Of a stretch of DNA of 64,000 nucleotides, positions 32,589 through 40,556 are shown piece after piece; the stretch's first letter is position 1; every line of letters starts with the position of its first letter. The notes under the pieces are model-generated. The model ran no database searches. It was not told the origin of the DNA and saw only the letters and a list, made by a program, of their open reading frames with translations. Position numbers and translations under genes: made by a program. The stretch spans positions 288,317 through 352,316 of the forward strand of contig NZ_JPLZ01000002.1 of the NCBI RefSeq assembly GCF_000735135.1, given 5' to 3'. This DNA comes from Chryseobacterium sp. FH1. Its GTDB lineage: Bacteria; Bacteroidota; Bacteroidia; Flavobacteriales; Weeksellaceae.

Positions 32589-33680
32589 TTAAACAATTAA
32601 ATCAATTTTATCTTCGAGATCATCTTTATTAGCAGGCAATTGTAGAGATGGCGGGGTGTCTTCATCAGAGAATTCATCTCTATAAACTTGGATCAGTAAA
32701 ACTGTAATTGACATTAAAATAGGACCAAAAACCAATCCCATAAATCCAAACAAATTGATACCCAAAATAATTCCGAAAACTGTCACAAGTGGATGGATAT
32801 CTTCCAATCGTTTCAATAATGTAAATCTCAACAAATTATCTGTAAGCCCAACAACAATAAGTCCGTAGATCAAAACGCCGACACCTTGTCCTGTTTGTCC
32901 TTCTGCAATCATATAGATCGCAACAGGAACATAGACAATCGCAGCTCCAACCACGGGAAGCATCGATGCAACGGCTGTCAGAGCAAACAAAAGGATGGCA
33001 CTCGGTGCTCCAAAAATCCAATAACCAATCAATGCTACCACACCTTGGCCGATGGCTACAACTGGAATTCCAATCGCATTTGCCATCACTAGTTTTGTGA
33101 ACTTATTACCTAATAATTGTGTGTTGGATCTTTTGAAAGGCATTGCTTTCGCAACGATTCTCTCAAATACACGTGCTCTCACAAACATAAAGTACAAGAT
33201 AAAATACATCGACATAATGACTGTAAATGTATTCACCGTCGTGCTAAGAGCCTTTGTAGATAAGCCTCCGGCAAAGTTGGTAACTTTCGTTATATTTTCT
33301 TTGCTTAGAATATCAAATCCAACTTTCTGATAGATAAATTGATGAATCTTCTCCAGAAAAACATTGAACTTTTCCATATAAACCTGTGCATTATCCATCT
33401 TCTGTACCAGCATATCTACGATAAAATAAACAGGCAGGATGAGGATAATCAAGGAAGCAACCATAATTACGGTTGCCGCAAGCCAAGGTTTCCAGTGCTT
33501 TTCTTCTACAAGGTAATTGTTGTACTTTCTACAAACGATGTAAAGCGTAACAGCTCCTAAGAAAGATGGAATGAACAAGGCCAGATTCCAACAAATCAAA
33601 CCGACAAAAACGCAAATTAAAATAATTAAAGCAATCTGTTTAATAACAACAGAGTCAATTTGTTTCTCGGAATCTGACAT
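32589..33680 (-). CDS. AI-2E (TqsA/PerM) family transporter
   Basis: A 363-residue inner-membrane protein. About eight hydrophobic segments are seen: near 10-30, 32-45, 60-85, 150-170, 205-230, 232-260, 270-285 and 305-335. The family-typical parts are FALTAVASMLPVVGAAIVYVPVAIYM and the later DNLLRFTLLKRLEDIHPLVTVFGIILGINLFGFMGLVFGPIL. Members export small molecules or act as Na+/H+ antiporters; the substrate here is unknown. It is cotranscribed with the flanking membrane protein and DUF3820 genes. Confidence 0.92.
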   Translation of the reverse strand: MSDSEKQIDSVVIKQIALIILICVFVGLICWNLALFIPSFLGAVTLYIVCRKYNNYLVEEKHWKPWLAATVIMVASLIILILPVYFIVDMLVQKMDNAQVYMEKFNVFLEKIHQFIYQKVGFDILSKENITKVTNFAGGLSTKALSTTVNTFTVIMSMYFILYFMFVRARVFERIVAKAMPFKRSNTQLLGNKFTKLVMANAIGIPVVAIGQGVVALIGYWIFGAPSAILLFALTAVASMLPVVGAAIVYVPVAIYMIAEGQTGQGVGVLIYGLIVVGLTDNLLRFTLLKRLEDIHPLVTVFGIILGINLFGFMGLVFGPILMSITVLLIQVYRDEFSDEDTPPSLQLPANKDDLEDKIDLIV

Positions 33681-33701
33681 AGTTTTAAAGTTTATTTGAT
33701 G

Positions 33702-34430
33702 TTAATCTATTTGTCTTGGCGCACCTTGGTAAGCACAATAAGTAGAATACATTGCAATGTAAACGAAAGGAATAGTAAGGTAAACTCCCACGCAACAAAG
33801 AATGATTCCGGCAATGCTAATAAGTCCGGCCAACAATGCAGTAATTAAAACTGTGCCATAATTTGCCTGAACGATAGCAAAAGATTTTTTAAGCGCATCA
33901 ATAGCACTTGCCTTTTCAAAAAGTAAGATCGGATAACCAAGGAAAAAGAAAGGCATAATGAAGATTGCTGGCAAAACACACATTATTAATAAAATAAACA
34001 GTGCAATCTGCGTAATCAAAGCATAGATAAGGATGTTGATAAAGTTTTGTCTGTAAGCAAAAAAGATATCAGAAACCACAATTGGTTGCTTGAAATTTGA
34101 TTTGTTGGCAACATAGATCAAACTCACAAAAATAGGCGTCAGAAGCAATGTTAAGAAAAAATTGGCACCACTGTATAATGCAAAACCAGGAGCGGCTATG
34201 ATATCTGAGTAGCCAAAACTTCCTCCAGCAGCCTGTGCTTCTTCTACCAATGATCGAGAATCAAAGCCAGTCAACAATTGAATGACAAGACTTAGCAAAA
34301 AGTAGATCACGACCGCAAGAAAGCAGTACAAAAAGCTGTTCTTGAAGATTTCTAATGCGTGAGAAATGATGTTTCCGGTTTCCTGCGTTGGTACGTTGGC
34401 AGGCGAATCGAATTCGGTAAAATTTTCCAT
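33702..34430 (-). CDS. Integral membrane protein, glycerophosphoryl-diester/DUF975-like fold
   Basis: A 242-residue protein with about six hydrophobic segments. An N-terminal polar part with NIISHALEIFKNSFLYCFLAVVIYFLLS is followed by FLTLLLTPIFVSLIYVANK, then IFFAYRQNFINILIYALITQIALFILLIMCVLPAIFIMPFFFLGYPILL and a closing pair. The pattern resembles the DUF975/YckC-like group, often misnamed as a beta-carotene monooxygenase. No catalytic residues are apparent. It has a weaker relative in the next upstream gene and the two are probably an old tandem duplication. Confidence 0.72.
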   Translation of the reverse strand: MENFTEFDSPANVPTQETGNIISHALEIFKNSFLYCFLAVVIYFLLSLVIQLLTGFDSRSLVEEAQAAGGSFGYSDIIAAPGFALYSGANFFLTLLLTPIFVSLIYVANKSNFKQPIVVSDIFFAYRQNFINILIYALITQIALFILLIMCVLPAIFIMPFFFLGYPILLFEKASAIDALKKSFAIVQANYGTVLITALLAGLISIAGIILCCVGVYLTIPFVYIAMYSTYCAYQGAPRQID

Positions 34431-34500
34431 ATAGTTTGATTTTGTAGTTTATAATCAAATCTACACAAAATTTTCTTGAATCAAATTAACTCATAAACAA

Positions 34501-35208
34501 TTATTCTTCAAAATCCCCGATTAAATGTTTGTAAAGGACATAGATCATCGCGTTCCAAAACGGAAACGTGATGAATATTCCAAAGAAAAACATAATAAAA
34601 CCGCTATAAGAAAACAGAATTGAAACAATCATAGCAATAAAAAGAAGAACGAAATTTTTTTGAAAAGTCTGCACACTGATTTTGAAAGATTGAAAATAAT
34701 TAAAACCCTTGAAGAAAATCAAAGCCGGAACAAACAAAGCCATCGGAATCCACAGTAAAGTAAAGACGGAAAGGAAATTATTGACCAGACTCCACGCAAG
34801 CGAATAGGTCACAAAAACGAAAAAATAACTCCCTTGAAATCCTGCAAAAAGGTCGCTTGTTTCTGGTTTCTCGCCAAGATCCAACTTTCTGTAGATCTTC
34901 AGAAAACCGATATTCAAAGGGAAAATCACCGCTTTGACGACAATCATCACTTGCAAAAACAAAATCGCATTGTCGGTTTGCATCAGCTCGCCATATCTAT
35001 TGAAAAAGGCTTTTCCATCCGTATAGATCAAGCCCTGAAACTTCTGAACTTCTTCAAAAAGTCCGTAGTATCGGAATGCGTAAGAGCCTGCAAAAAGCGT
35101 TATAGCAAAATAAATCACACAAAACAAAAACTGAAACGGCAAAGTTTTCATCCAATATTCGTATGCTTCTGTCAGTATTTTCCCGATTTCCGGTTTTGGC
35201 GTCGTCAT
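34501..35208 (-). CDS. Integral membrane protein, paralogue of the next gene
   Basis: A 235-residue protein with about five to six membrane segments. The layout copies the gene downstream: a polar start IGKILTEAYEYWMKTLPFQFLFCVIYFAITL, a middle LFAGFQGSYFFVFVTYSLAWSLVNNFL, then FVPALIFFKGFNYFQSFKISVQTFQKNFVLLFIAMIVS. The ATG at 35208 is chosen over a TTG 18 bases upstream. On the minus strand TACTTTTG at 35224-35231 is a likely -7 element, so this gene heads the leftward operon that runs to the kinase at 30475. Confidence 0.7.
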   Translation of the reverse strand: MTTPKPEIGKILTEAYEYWMKTLPFQFLFCVIYFAITLFAGSYAFRYYGLFEEVQKFQGLIYTDGKAFFNRYGELMQTDNAILFLQVMIVVKAVIFPLNIGFLKIYRKLDLGEKPETSDLFAGFQGSYFFVFVTYSLAWSLVNNFLSVFTLLWIPMALFVPALIFFKGFNYFQSFKISVQTFQKNFVLLFIAMIVSILFSYSGFIMFFFGIFITFPFWNAMIYVLYKHLIGDFEE

Positions 35209-35283
35209 TCTCAAAATTTTTTGCAAAAGTAACCATTAATTAAGGACTATCGCAATTGACGATTTTATTTTGGGCAACTTATC

Positions 35284-35360
35284 TGCCTGTAGTTTATCCT
35301 GAGCGAAGCCGAAGGGTTCCCAATTGTCACTCAGAGGTTCTCGAAGAGTCCACGCAGGCA
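35284..35360. repeat. Dispersed repeat E, complete copy
   Basis: Outer arms TGCCTG and CAGGCA enclose two blocks. The first is TATCCTGAGCGAAGCCGAAG. The second contains the reverse complement of the 1711-1738 repeat. Both blocks translate to short peptides (PERSRRV, CHSEVLEES) that turn up as spurious ORFs in many Bacteroidetes (recalled, not checked). Confidence 0.65.
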
Positions 35361-35430
35361 GGGTTGCGGGATTTGTTGTTCTTAACAACCATTTCCAATT
35401 TTTTAGAAGACTTTTCTCTATTTTTGTTTA

Positions 35431-36402
35431 ATGTTTCAAAATCCACAGTTTCAAAGAATGAACGAGTTGTCAGAAAGAAAAGAACCCTTTTTTTTCTTAA
35501 TCGATTTTTTGATGGATGAAGTTAGGATTTTCACTCAAACTGATATTCAAAATAATAGTTTATTAATTGATTTTCAAAATATTACAAACGTTTCCAATGA
35601 GTACGCGACAATTCCAAACTTTGAATGGAAATCATTCCCAGAAACACTAGAAGATTATCAAAAAGGATTTAAAATTGTCCAGGAAAATTTAAAAAAAGGA
35701 AATTCCTATCTCACCAATTACACCCGAAAAACCGAAATTGAAACCAACTTGACCTTGGAAGATATTTTCAAATTTTCAAAAGCCAAATACAAAATCCTGG
35801 TTCCAGATGAATTCGTCTGTTTTTCCCCTGAAACGTTCATCGAAATCATTGATAATAACATTTTTACGCATCCAATGAAAGGAACAATCGACGCGGAAAT
35901 CGAAAATGCAGAGAACATTTTGAAAAATGACCCGAAGGAAAAAGCGGAACATTACACCGTTGTCGATTTGCTGAGAAACGATTTGAGTATGGTAGCCAAC
36001 AACGTTCGCGTCAAAGATTTTCAAAGAATCGATTTCATCAAAACAAAACAAAAAAATCTCCTCGCAATGAGTTCCGAAATCGAAGGCGAAATCAAACCAG
36101 AATTTCAAAACAAAATTGGTTCAATTCTCCAAAAACTCTTGCCAGCTGGTTCTATTCTCGGTGCTCCAAAACCAAAAACTTTGGAAATCATCCTCGAAGC
36201 TGAGAAATATGACCGAGGTTTTTACACCGGAATTGCAGGCTATTTTGATGGAAAAAATCTTGATTCCTGCGTGATGATAAGATTTATTGAAAAAGAAAAT
36301 GGAAAACTATTTTTCAAAAGTGGAGGTGGAATCACGCACCAAAGCGACTTAGAAAGCGAATACGAAGAAATGAAAAACAAAATTTATGTCCCGATTTATT
36401 GA
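35431..36402 (+). CDS. pabB: Aminodeoxychorismate synthase component I
   Basis: A 323-residue chorismate-utilising enzyme that aminates chorismate to ADC for folate. The family core is short, with no N-terminal domain of the TrpE kind. Clear segments are KGNSYLTNYTRKTEI, ETFIEIIDNNIFTHPMKGTID, the metal-binding EHYTVVDLLRNDLSMVA, LPAGSILGAPKPKTLEII, RGFYTGIAGYFDG and GGGITHQSDLESEYEEM. The PIKGT-type region here is PMKGT. TATTTTTG at 35419-35426 lies 4 bases before the ATG, implying a leaderless transcript. It overlaps the aminotransferase gene by 17 bases. The glutaminase subunit is not in the window. Confidence 0.93.
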   Translation: MFQNPQFQRMNELSERKEPFFFLIDFLMDEVRIFTQTDIQNNSLLIDFQNITNVSNEYATIPNFEWKSFPETLEDYQKGFKIVQENLKKGNSYLTNYTRKTEIETNLTLEDIFKFSKAKYKILVPDEFVCFSPETFIEIIDNNIFTHPMKGTIDAEIENAENILKNDPKEKAEHYTVVDLLRNDLSMVANNVRVKDFQRIDFIKTKQKNLLAMSSEIEGEIKPEFQNKIGSILQKLLPAGSILGAPKPKTLEIILEAEKYDRGFYTGIAGYFDGKNLDSCVMIRFIEKENGKLFFKSGGGITHQSDLESEYEEMKNKIYVPIY

Positions 36403-37012
36403 AAGCATCAAAGTGGAAGACCAGAAAATCTTCCTGGCAGAACTTCATCAAAAAAGAATGAATGAGACATTTTCCCATTTCGGAAAATCGTGTACAATTG
36501 ATATTAAAAGTTTATTCTTAAACCTCGAACACGATGAAGATGGACTTTACAAATTCCGAATCGAATATGATTTGGAAAACAATTTCAAAACGCAAATTCT
36601 TCCGCACGCCATTTCGGAACACGATGATTTTGAATTGGTCATAGATAATGAAATTGATTACAGCTTCAAATCAGCCGACAGAACGCAATTTCAAATATTA
36701 AAAGAAAAAAGTGGCGCCGAAGAAATCATCATCATCAAAGAAAATCAAATCACAGACACGTCCTATTCCAATCTCCTTTTCCTGAAAGATAAAACTTGGT
36801 TCACCCCGAAAACTTATCTTCTGAATGGCATAATGCGACAAAGTTTATTGGCCTCGAAAAAAATTAAGGAAACCGAAATTACAATCGAAAATATCAAAGA
36901 ATTTTCTCATTTTCAATTGATTAACGCTTTGAATGATTTTGATGAAATGTTTATTTATCCAATTGAGAAAATCATCAATCTGCCGAAAGAGGAAACGGAT
37001 TTGGAGTTTTGA
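36386..37012 (+). CDS. Aminotransferase class IV, likely ADC lyase (PabC)
   Basis: A 208-residue fold-type IV PLP enzyme. The likely PLP lysine lies in LYKFRIEYD (about 51-59). The cofactor phosphate region reads ENQITDTSYSNLLFL, where the usual Glu is Asp or Thr. TPKTYLLNGIMRQSLL follows the family. The protein is short (typical 250-280), mostly from a brief N-terminal part. With pabB overlapping by 17 bases, the probable reaction is aminodeoxychorismate to p-aminobenzoate plus pyruvate. The changed Glu makes this somewhat less certain. Confidence 0.82.
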   Translation: MSRFIESIKVEDQKIFLAELHQKRMNETFSHFGKSCTIDIKSLFLNLEHDEDGLYKFRIEYDLENNFKTQILPHAISEHDDFELVIDNEIDYSFKSADRTQFQILKEKSGAEEIIIIKENQITDTSYSNLLFLKDKTWFTPKTYLLNGIMRQSLLASKKIKETEITIENIKEFSHFQLINALNDFDEMFIYPIEKIINLPKEETDLEF

Positions 37013-37032
37013 ATTTCTAAAGAATCTTTAAT

Positions 37033-37095
37033 TCTCGCAGATTTTGCAAATTTTGCAGATTTTTAAAATCTGTGTAATCTGCTGAATCTGCGAGA
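37033..37095. repeat. Inverted repeat family A, copy 3
   Basis: It opens with TCTCGCAGATTTTGCAAATT and closes with CTGAATCTGCGAGA. It is the tightest copy, about 63 bases, and lies between the convergent aminotransferase and menD genes. It may act as a transcription stop for both. Confidence 0.8.
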
Positions 37096-37099
37096 CAAT

Positions 37100-38764
37100 T
37101 TACTTCAATTCCGCAAAATACTGCTTCAAAATATCCGCATTATTACATTCCGACGTCATTACTTCTAAAATCTTTGGTTTCGGATTGGGTTTGAAGAAGT
37201 TGGGTAACACTCTGTCCAAGGTGATTTCGTCTTCCACTTTCGTATAATCAAAGCCAAAGTTTTTCGCCAATAATTCTGCGTTTCTGTTATGTTTCGTGGC
37301 GATAAACTCGTCCAAAGCATTGGTTCCACTTGGTCCAGGAATGATTTTGAAGATGTTTCCTTCTGCATTGTTGAAAATCACAATTCTCGTGTAAGGTGGA
37401 ATATATTGGTTCCAAAGTCCGTTGATGTCGTAGAAAAATGACAAATCTCCAGTTATCAAAATCGTAGGTTCATCTTCCATCATCGCAAATCCCATCGCGG
37501 TAGAAGTACAACCGTCGATTCCGCTGGTTCCTCGGTTGCAATAGACGTCGTGCTTCTGATAATCAAACAATTGCGCATATCGAATCGCTGACGAATTGGA
37601 AAAATGAATCTTGTAATTTTCAGGAATTTGAGTGGACAAAAGCTTAAACAAATAAAAATCTGAGAAAGGCGCCTTGTTCAAAAACTCCTCGTGTTTCGCA
37701 TCTTTTTTATCCTTCAAAACGTCCCAAAGATTGAAAAATGGTCTTGGTTCCAAGTTGATGGCTTTCAACAATTTGGAGAAGAAAATCTCAGCTTTGGTTT
37801 CTATTTTTTGCGTTAATGCGTAGTAAGTATCTGGTTGCCAATACTCGTCAATGTGCCAATGTTGCAGTGGTTTGGCTTTTCGAAGGAATTGTTTCACGCG
37901 TTTTGAAACAACATTTTGCCCGATTGTAATTAACAAATCTGGCGCATAAGTCCTGAAATCTTCTTCAGTAAAATCTGTAATATATCGGTCGATGTGGGCA
38001 AAAAATTTCTCGTGCTGAAGATTGGAATTCATTTCCGTTAAAATTACAACAGTATGATTTTTAACCAATTGAGAAAGTTGCGCTTGTAATTCTGGATTTG
38101 GCGCCAATGTTCCGGCAAGAATCAAAATTCGTTTGGAAGTGTGCCAATCTGCGACTAAGTTTGTCGGAAGTTCGTAAGTCTTTTTCTGAATTGTTTTTTC
38201 GACGGTTGGCAAAACCGGCAATTCATCTACCAAGTTGTAAAGTGGCTCTGTCAAAGGAATATTGATGTGAACCGGACCACTTTTTTCGATGCAAAGTTCA
38301 ACCGCTTTTTTGATGGTTTCGAAGTTGTAATCTTCTGCGCCATCTTTCTCATCTTCCAGCAATTCGAAATCGCCGTAGGAATGTTGCTGGAAAATATTTT
38401 TTTGTCTAATCGTTTGTCCATCAAATAAATCCACAAAATCCGAAGGTCTGTCTGCGGTCAAAATCAAAAGTGGAATGTTTTGATAAAAAGCTTCCACAAC
38501 AGAAGGGTAATAATTGGCAACCGCAGAACCACTTGTACAAGTAAGTGCAACAGGTTTCTTTATAGATTTAGCAATTCCTAAACCAACAAATCCGGCCGAC
38601 CTTTCGTCCACAATACTGTAACATTGGAAAGCATCAATCTCAGAAAAATGAATCGACAAAGGCGCATTTCTGGAACCTGGAGAAATGATGATTTTATCGA
38701 TGCCGTATTGTTCAAGAATATGTGCGAGAATTTGGATGCTTCGTTTTGCGGAATATTGCTTCAT
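37100..38764 (-). CDS. menD: SEPHCHC synthase
   Basis: A 554-residue thiamine-diphosphate enzyme that joins 2-oxoglutarate-derived succinyl semialdehyde to isochorismate in menaquinone synthesis. The start SAKRSIQILAHILEQYGIDKIIISPGSRNAPLSIHF is diagnostic. The ThDP-binding part is in ILITGDLSFFYDINGLWN, followed by IVIFNNAEGNIFKIIPGP. The C terminus ends in LKQYFAELK. The length agrees with the family. The first gene to the left is pabC, so two chorismate-derived pathways lie side by side. It stands alone on the minus strand with repeat B3 upstream. Confidence 0.96.
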   Translation of the reverse strand: MKQYSAKRSIQILAHILEQYGIDKIIISPGSRNAPLSIHFSEIDAFQCYSIVDERSAGFVGLGIAKSIKKPVALTCTSGSAVANYYPSVVEAFYQNIPLLILTADRPSDFVDLFDGQTIRQKNIFQQHSYGDFELLEDEKDGAEDYNFETIKKAVELCIEKSGPVHINIPLTEPLYNLVDELPVLPTVEKTIQKKTYELPTNLVADWHTSKRILILAGTLAPNPELQAQLSQLVKNHTVVILTEMNSNLQHEKFFAHIDRYITDFTEEDFRTYAPDLLITIGQNVVSKRVKQFLRKAKPLQHWHIDEYWQPDTYYALTQKIETKAEIFFSKLLKAINLEPRPFFNLWDVLKDKKDAKHEEFLNKAPFSDFYLFKLLSTQIPENYKIHFSNSSAIRYAQLFDYQKHDVYCNRGTSGIDGCTSTAMGFAMMEDEPTILITGDLSFFYDINGLWNQYIPPYTRIVIFNNAEGNIFKIIPGPSGTNALDEFIATKHNRNAELLAKNFGFDYTKVEDEITLDRVLPNFFKPNPKPKILEVMTSECNNADILKQYFAELK

Positions 38765-38799
38765 TTGTGAAAACTTACTATAATAAATATATTATTTTA

Positions 38800-38885
38800 A
38801 ACCACATAGAAACATAGCACTATTTATACTTGAATTTTAAGTTAAAATAGATTTTGCAGATAAATACTATTGTGTCTATGTGGTT
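38800..38885. repeat. Inverted repeat family B, copy 3
   Basis: Ends AACCACATAGAAACATAG and TTGTGTCTATGTGGTT form inverted arms around an AT-rich middle. It lies between menD and the radical SAM gene. Confidence 0.75.
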
Positions 38886-38926
38886 TTTTATTATGCAAAT
38901 CTAATCAAAAGCATTGGAAATTCTGC

Positions 38927-39967
38927 CTAAAACAATCGCAATTGTTGCGTTCTGCTTCCCGTGAAATGTTCGGTTGTGAGACTCGCTCTTTCCTGATTTG
39001 CAAAAAACTTTTTCTTACCAATTTCAAAGGTCTTATGAATCATCTCTGCAATATTTCCTTCACCTTGATAACGCTGGAAATATCTTTTCTCGCCAAGATT
39101 TCCACCTCGCATCGAGCGGATGAGATTCAGAACTTTATCTTTTCTATCAGGGAAATGGGTTTCCAGCCATTGGATGAAAACGGGTTCAACGGTGTCATTC
39201 AATCTGACCAAAGTGTAACCGCAACTTCTCGCGCCTGCTTCGGAAACCGCTTTCATTATCCCAAGACTTTCGTCGCTTGTTAATCCTGGAATCACGGGAG
39301 CAATCATCACATTTACGGGAATGTTTTTCGATGATAAAACTTCTATGGCTTTCAGTTTATTTTTTGCAGTTGAAGTTCTTGGTTCCATCACACGTCGAAG
39401 TTCTTCATTGATGGTCGGAATGCTGAGCGAAACGGAAATCAAATTTTTCTCCGCCATTTTTTCGAGAATGTCAATATCTCTCAGAACCAAAGCGTTTTTT
39501 GTAATGATGGAAACCGGATGTCTGTAATCCAAACAAACCTGAAGCAGTTTTCGCGTGATTTCAAATTGTCTTTCAATCGGCTGATAACAATCTGTGTTGC
39601 CAGAAAGCATAATGGTTTTCGGAACGTAAGATTTCTTCTGAAAAGTTTTCTCCAAAAGTTCCGGCGCATTTTTCTTGACCATCAATTTTCTTTCGAAATC
39701 AACGCCTGCACTGTAACCCCAAAATTCGTGAGTCGGTCGGGCGAAACAGTAGGAACAGCCGTGCTCGCAACCTTGGTACGGATTCATAGAATAATCCATC
39801 ATCAGGTCTGGACTTTTGATGACATTGATGATGCTTTTCGGGAAAACTTCTGTGACTTGTGTTTTGATTAAATCCAATTCAAAATCTTCCGGTTCGTGCG
39901 TGAATCGGTCAAATTTGTTGACGACATTTCGTTGAGCGCCTTGCCCTTTTGGGATGAAATCTGACAT
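38927..39967 (-). CDS. PA0069 family radical SAM protein
   Basis: A 346-residue radical SAM enzyme. The cluster motif is GCEHGCSYCFARPTHEFWGYSAGVDFE (a CxxxCxxC arrangement, about residues 65-75). The S-adenosylmethionine fold continues through MLSGNTDCYQPIERQFEITRKLL and HPVSIITKNALVLRDIDIL. The N terminus, KGQGAQRNVVNKFDRF, is the family start. Relatives are close to the spore photoproduct lyase/SplB branch, but a repair role is not established. The C terminus holds FTGSRTQQLRLF. It is monocistronic, between repeat copies A4 and B3. Confidence 0.92.
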   Translation of the reverse strand: MSDFIPKGQGAQRNVVNKFDRFTHEPEDFELDLIKTQVTEVFPKSIINVIKSPDLMMDYSMNPYQGCEHGCSYCFARPTHEFWGYSAGVDFERKLMVKKNAPELLEKTFQKKSYVPKTIMLSGNTDCYQPIERQFEITRKLLQVCLDYRHPVSIITKNALVLRDIDILEKMAEKNLISVSLSIPTINEELRRVMEPRTSTAKNKLKAIEVLSSKNIPVNVMIAPVIPGLTSDESLGIMKAVSEAGARSCGYTLVRLNDTVEPVFIQWLETHFPDRKDKVLNLIRSMRGGNLGEKRYFQRYQGEGNIAEMIHKTFEIGKKKFFANQERASLTTEHFTGSRTQQLRLF

Positions 39968-39981
39968 TGGAGTTTTAATTT

Positions 39982-40053
39982 TCTCGCAGATATAATTGAT
40001 TTTAGCAAATTTTCAATGAGAAATAATTTGCTGAATCTGCAAAATCAGCGAGA
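39982..40053. repeat. Inverted repeat family A, copy 4
   Basis: It opens with TCTCGCAGATATAATTGA and closes with AAAATCAGCGAGA. It lies 14 bases before the start of the radical SAM gene on the opposite strand side. It is part of a 568-base gap between that gene and the LytS operon, which also holds the small ORF at 40174, the LytTR box and a promoter. Confidence 0.72.
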
Positions 40054-40173
40054 GAATAATTTCAAAATTATCATTAGAAAAATAAAATCTCTCTTAAAAT
40101 TCCGGAAAGTTTTCCACAAAAAAATCCGGCTCGTGAGAACCGGAAATCTGTATAATTTAAATAGTGTGTGTTT

Positions 40174-40368
40174 CTATAAGAATGCGTCTAATTCTACGCC
40201 ATCATTGGGATTTGCATAAGATTTTCGCTGATGCCCGAATAAGAGATGATGGTCTGAATAATCGCTGTTGTAAATCCTGTTTTTTAAATATTTTCTTGCT
40301 ACCAAAATGCCAAGAACAGTTGCTGTTCCAAAGATTCCGGCAAGAACTATTTCTACATTTCTGTTCAT
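40174..40368 (-). CDS. Small single-pass membrane protein
   Basis: A 64-residue ORF in a large gap. Residues 7-25 (IVLAGIFGTATVLGILVAR) form a membrane helix, followed by a polar tail KYLKNRIYNSDYSDHHLLFGHQRKS with basic and His residues. It ends in LDAFL. No family is recognised. Support comes from a sensible membrane protein plan, an ATG start and absence of another gene. It faces away from the LytS operon, so it may share that regulatory region. Confidence 0.55.
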   Translation of the reverse strand: MNRNVEIVLAGIFGTATVLGILVARKYLKNRIYNSDYSDHHLLFGHQRKSYANPNDGVELDAFL

Positions 40369-40467
40369 ATTATATTCCTTTGTGATTTTTTCAAAAGCAA
40401 AAGATGTTCCTTTTTGAAATTTTGTTTCAAATCTTTAGGATAATTTAAGATTTCAACTGTGCTTTTT

Positions 40468-40497
40468 ACAGTTCAGTCGGTTTTTTTAACAATTCGG
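40468..40497 (+). promoter_or_regulatory. LytTR-type direct repeat (operator)
   Basis: ACAGTTCAG at 40468-40476 and ACAATTCGG at 40489-40497 are separated by exactly 12 bases. The first fits the LytTR consensus [TA][AC][CA]GTTN[AG][TG] fully, the second in 8 of 9 positions. Start-to-start distance is 21 bases, two helical turns. The box ends 10 bases before the -33 element of the operon that encodes a LytTR regulator, so activation of its own operon is likely. Confidence 0.65.
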
Positions 40498-40507
40498 TCA
40501 TATATAA

Positions 40508-40538
40508 TTGCTTAACTTTTCATTCTATCCTAATTTTG
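40508..40538 (+). promoter_or_regulatory. Promoter of the LytS/2TM/LytTR operon
   Basis: TTG at 40508-40510, a 20-base spacer and TAATTTTG at 40531-40538. An in-frame TTG that could be read as a start lies inside this -7 element, so the real start is the ATG at 40557. Confidence 0.6.
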
Positions 40539-40556
40539 AACCAAGAAATTAAAACA

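Noticed and set aside
37890-37910. A parS-like string TGTTTCACGCG then GAAACA inside menD
   Set aside because: The two halves are separated by extra bases, so the site does not have parS spacing, and it lies in well-conserved coding sequence.
40016-40219. A plus-strand ORF of 67 codons before the LytS operon
   Set aside because: It runs through repeat A4 and has no protein features; the opposite-strand membrane ORF is the better gene.
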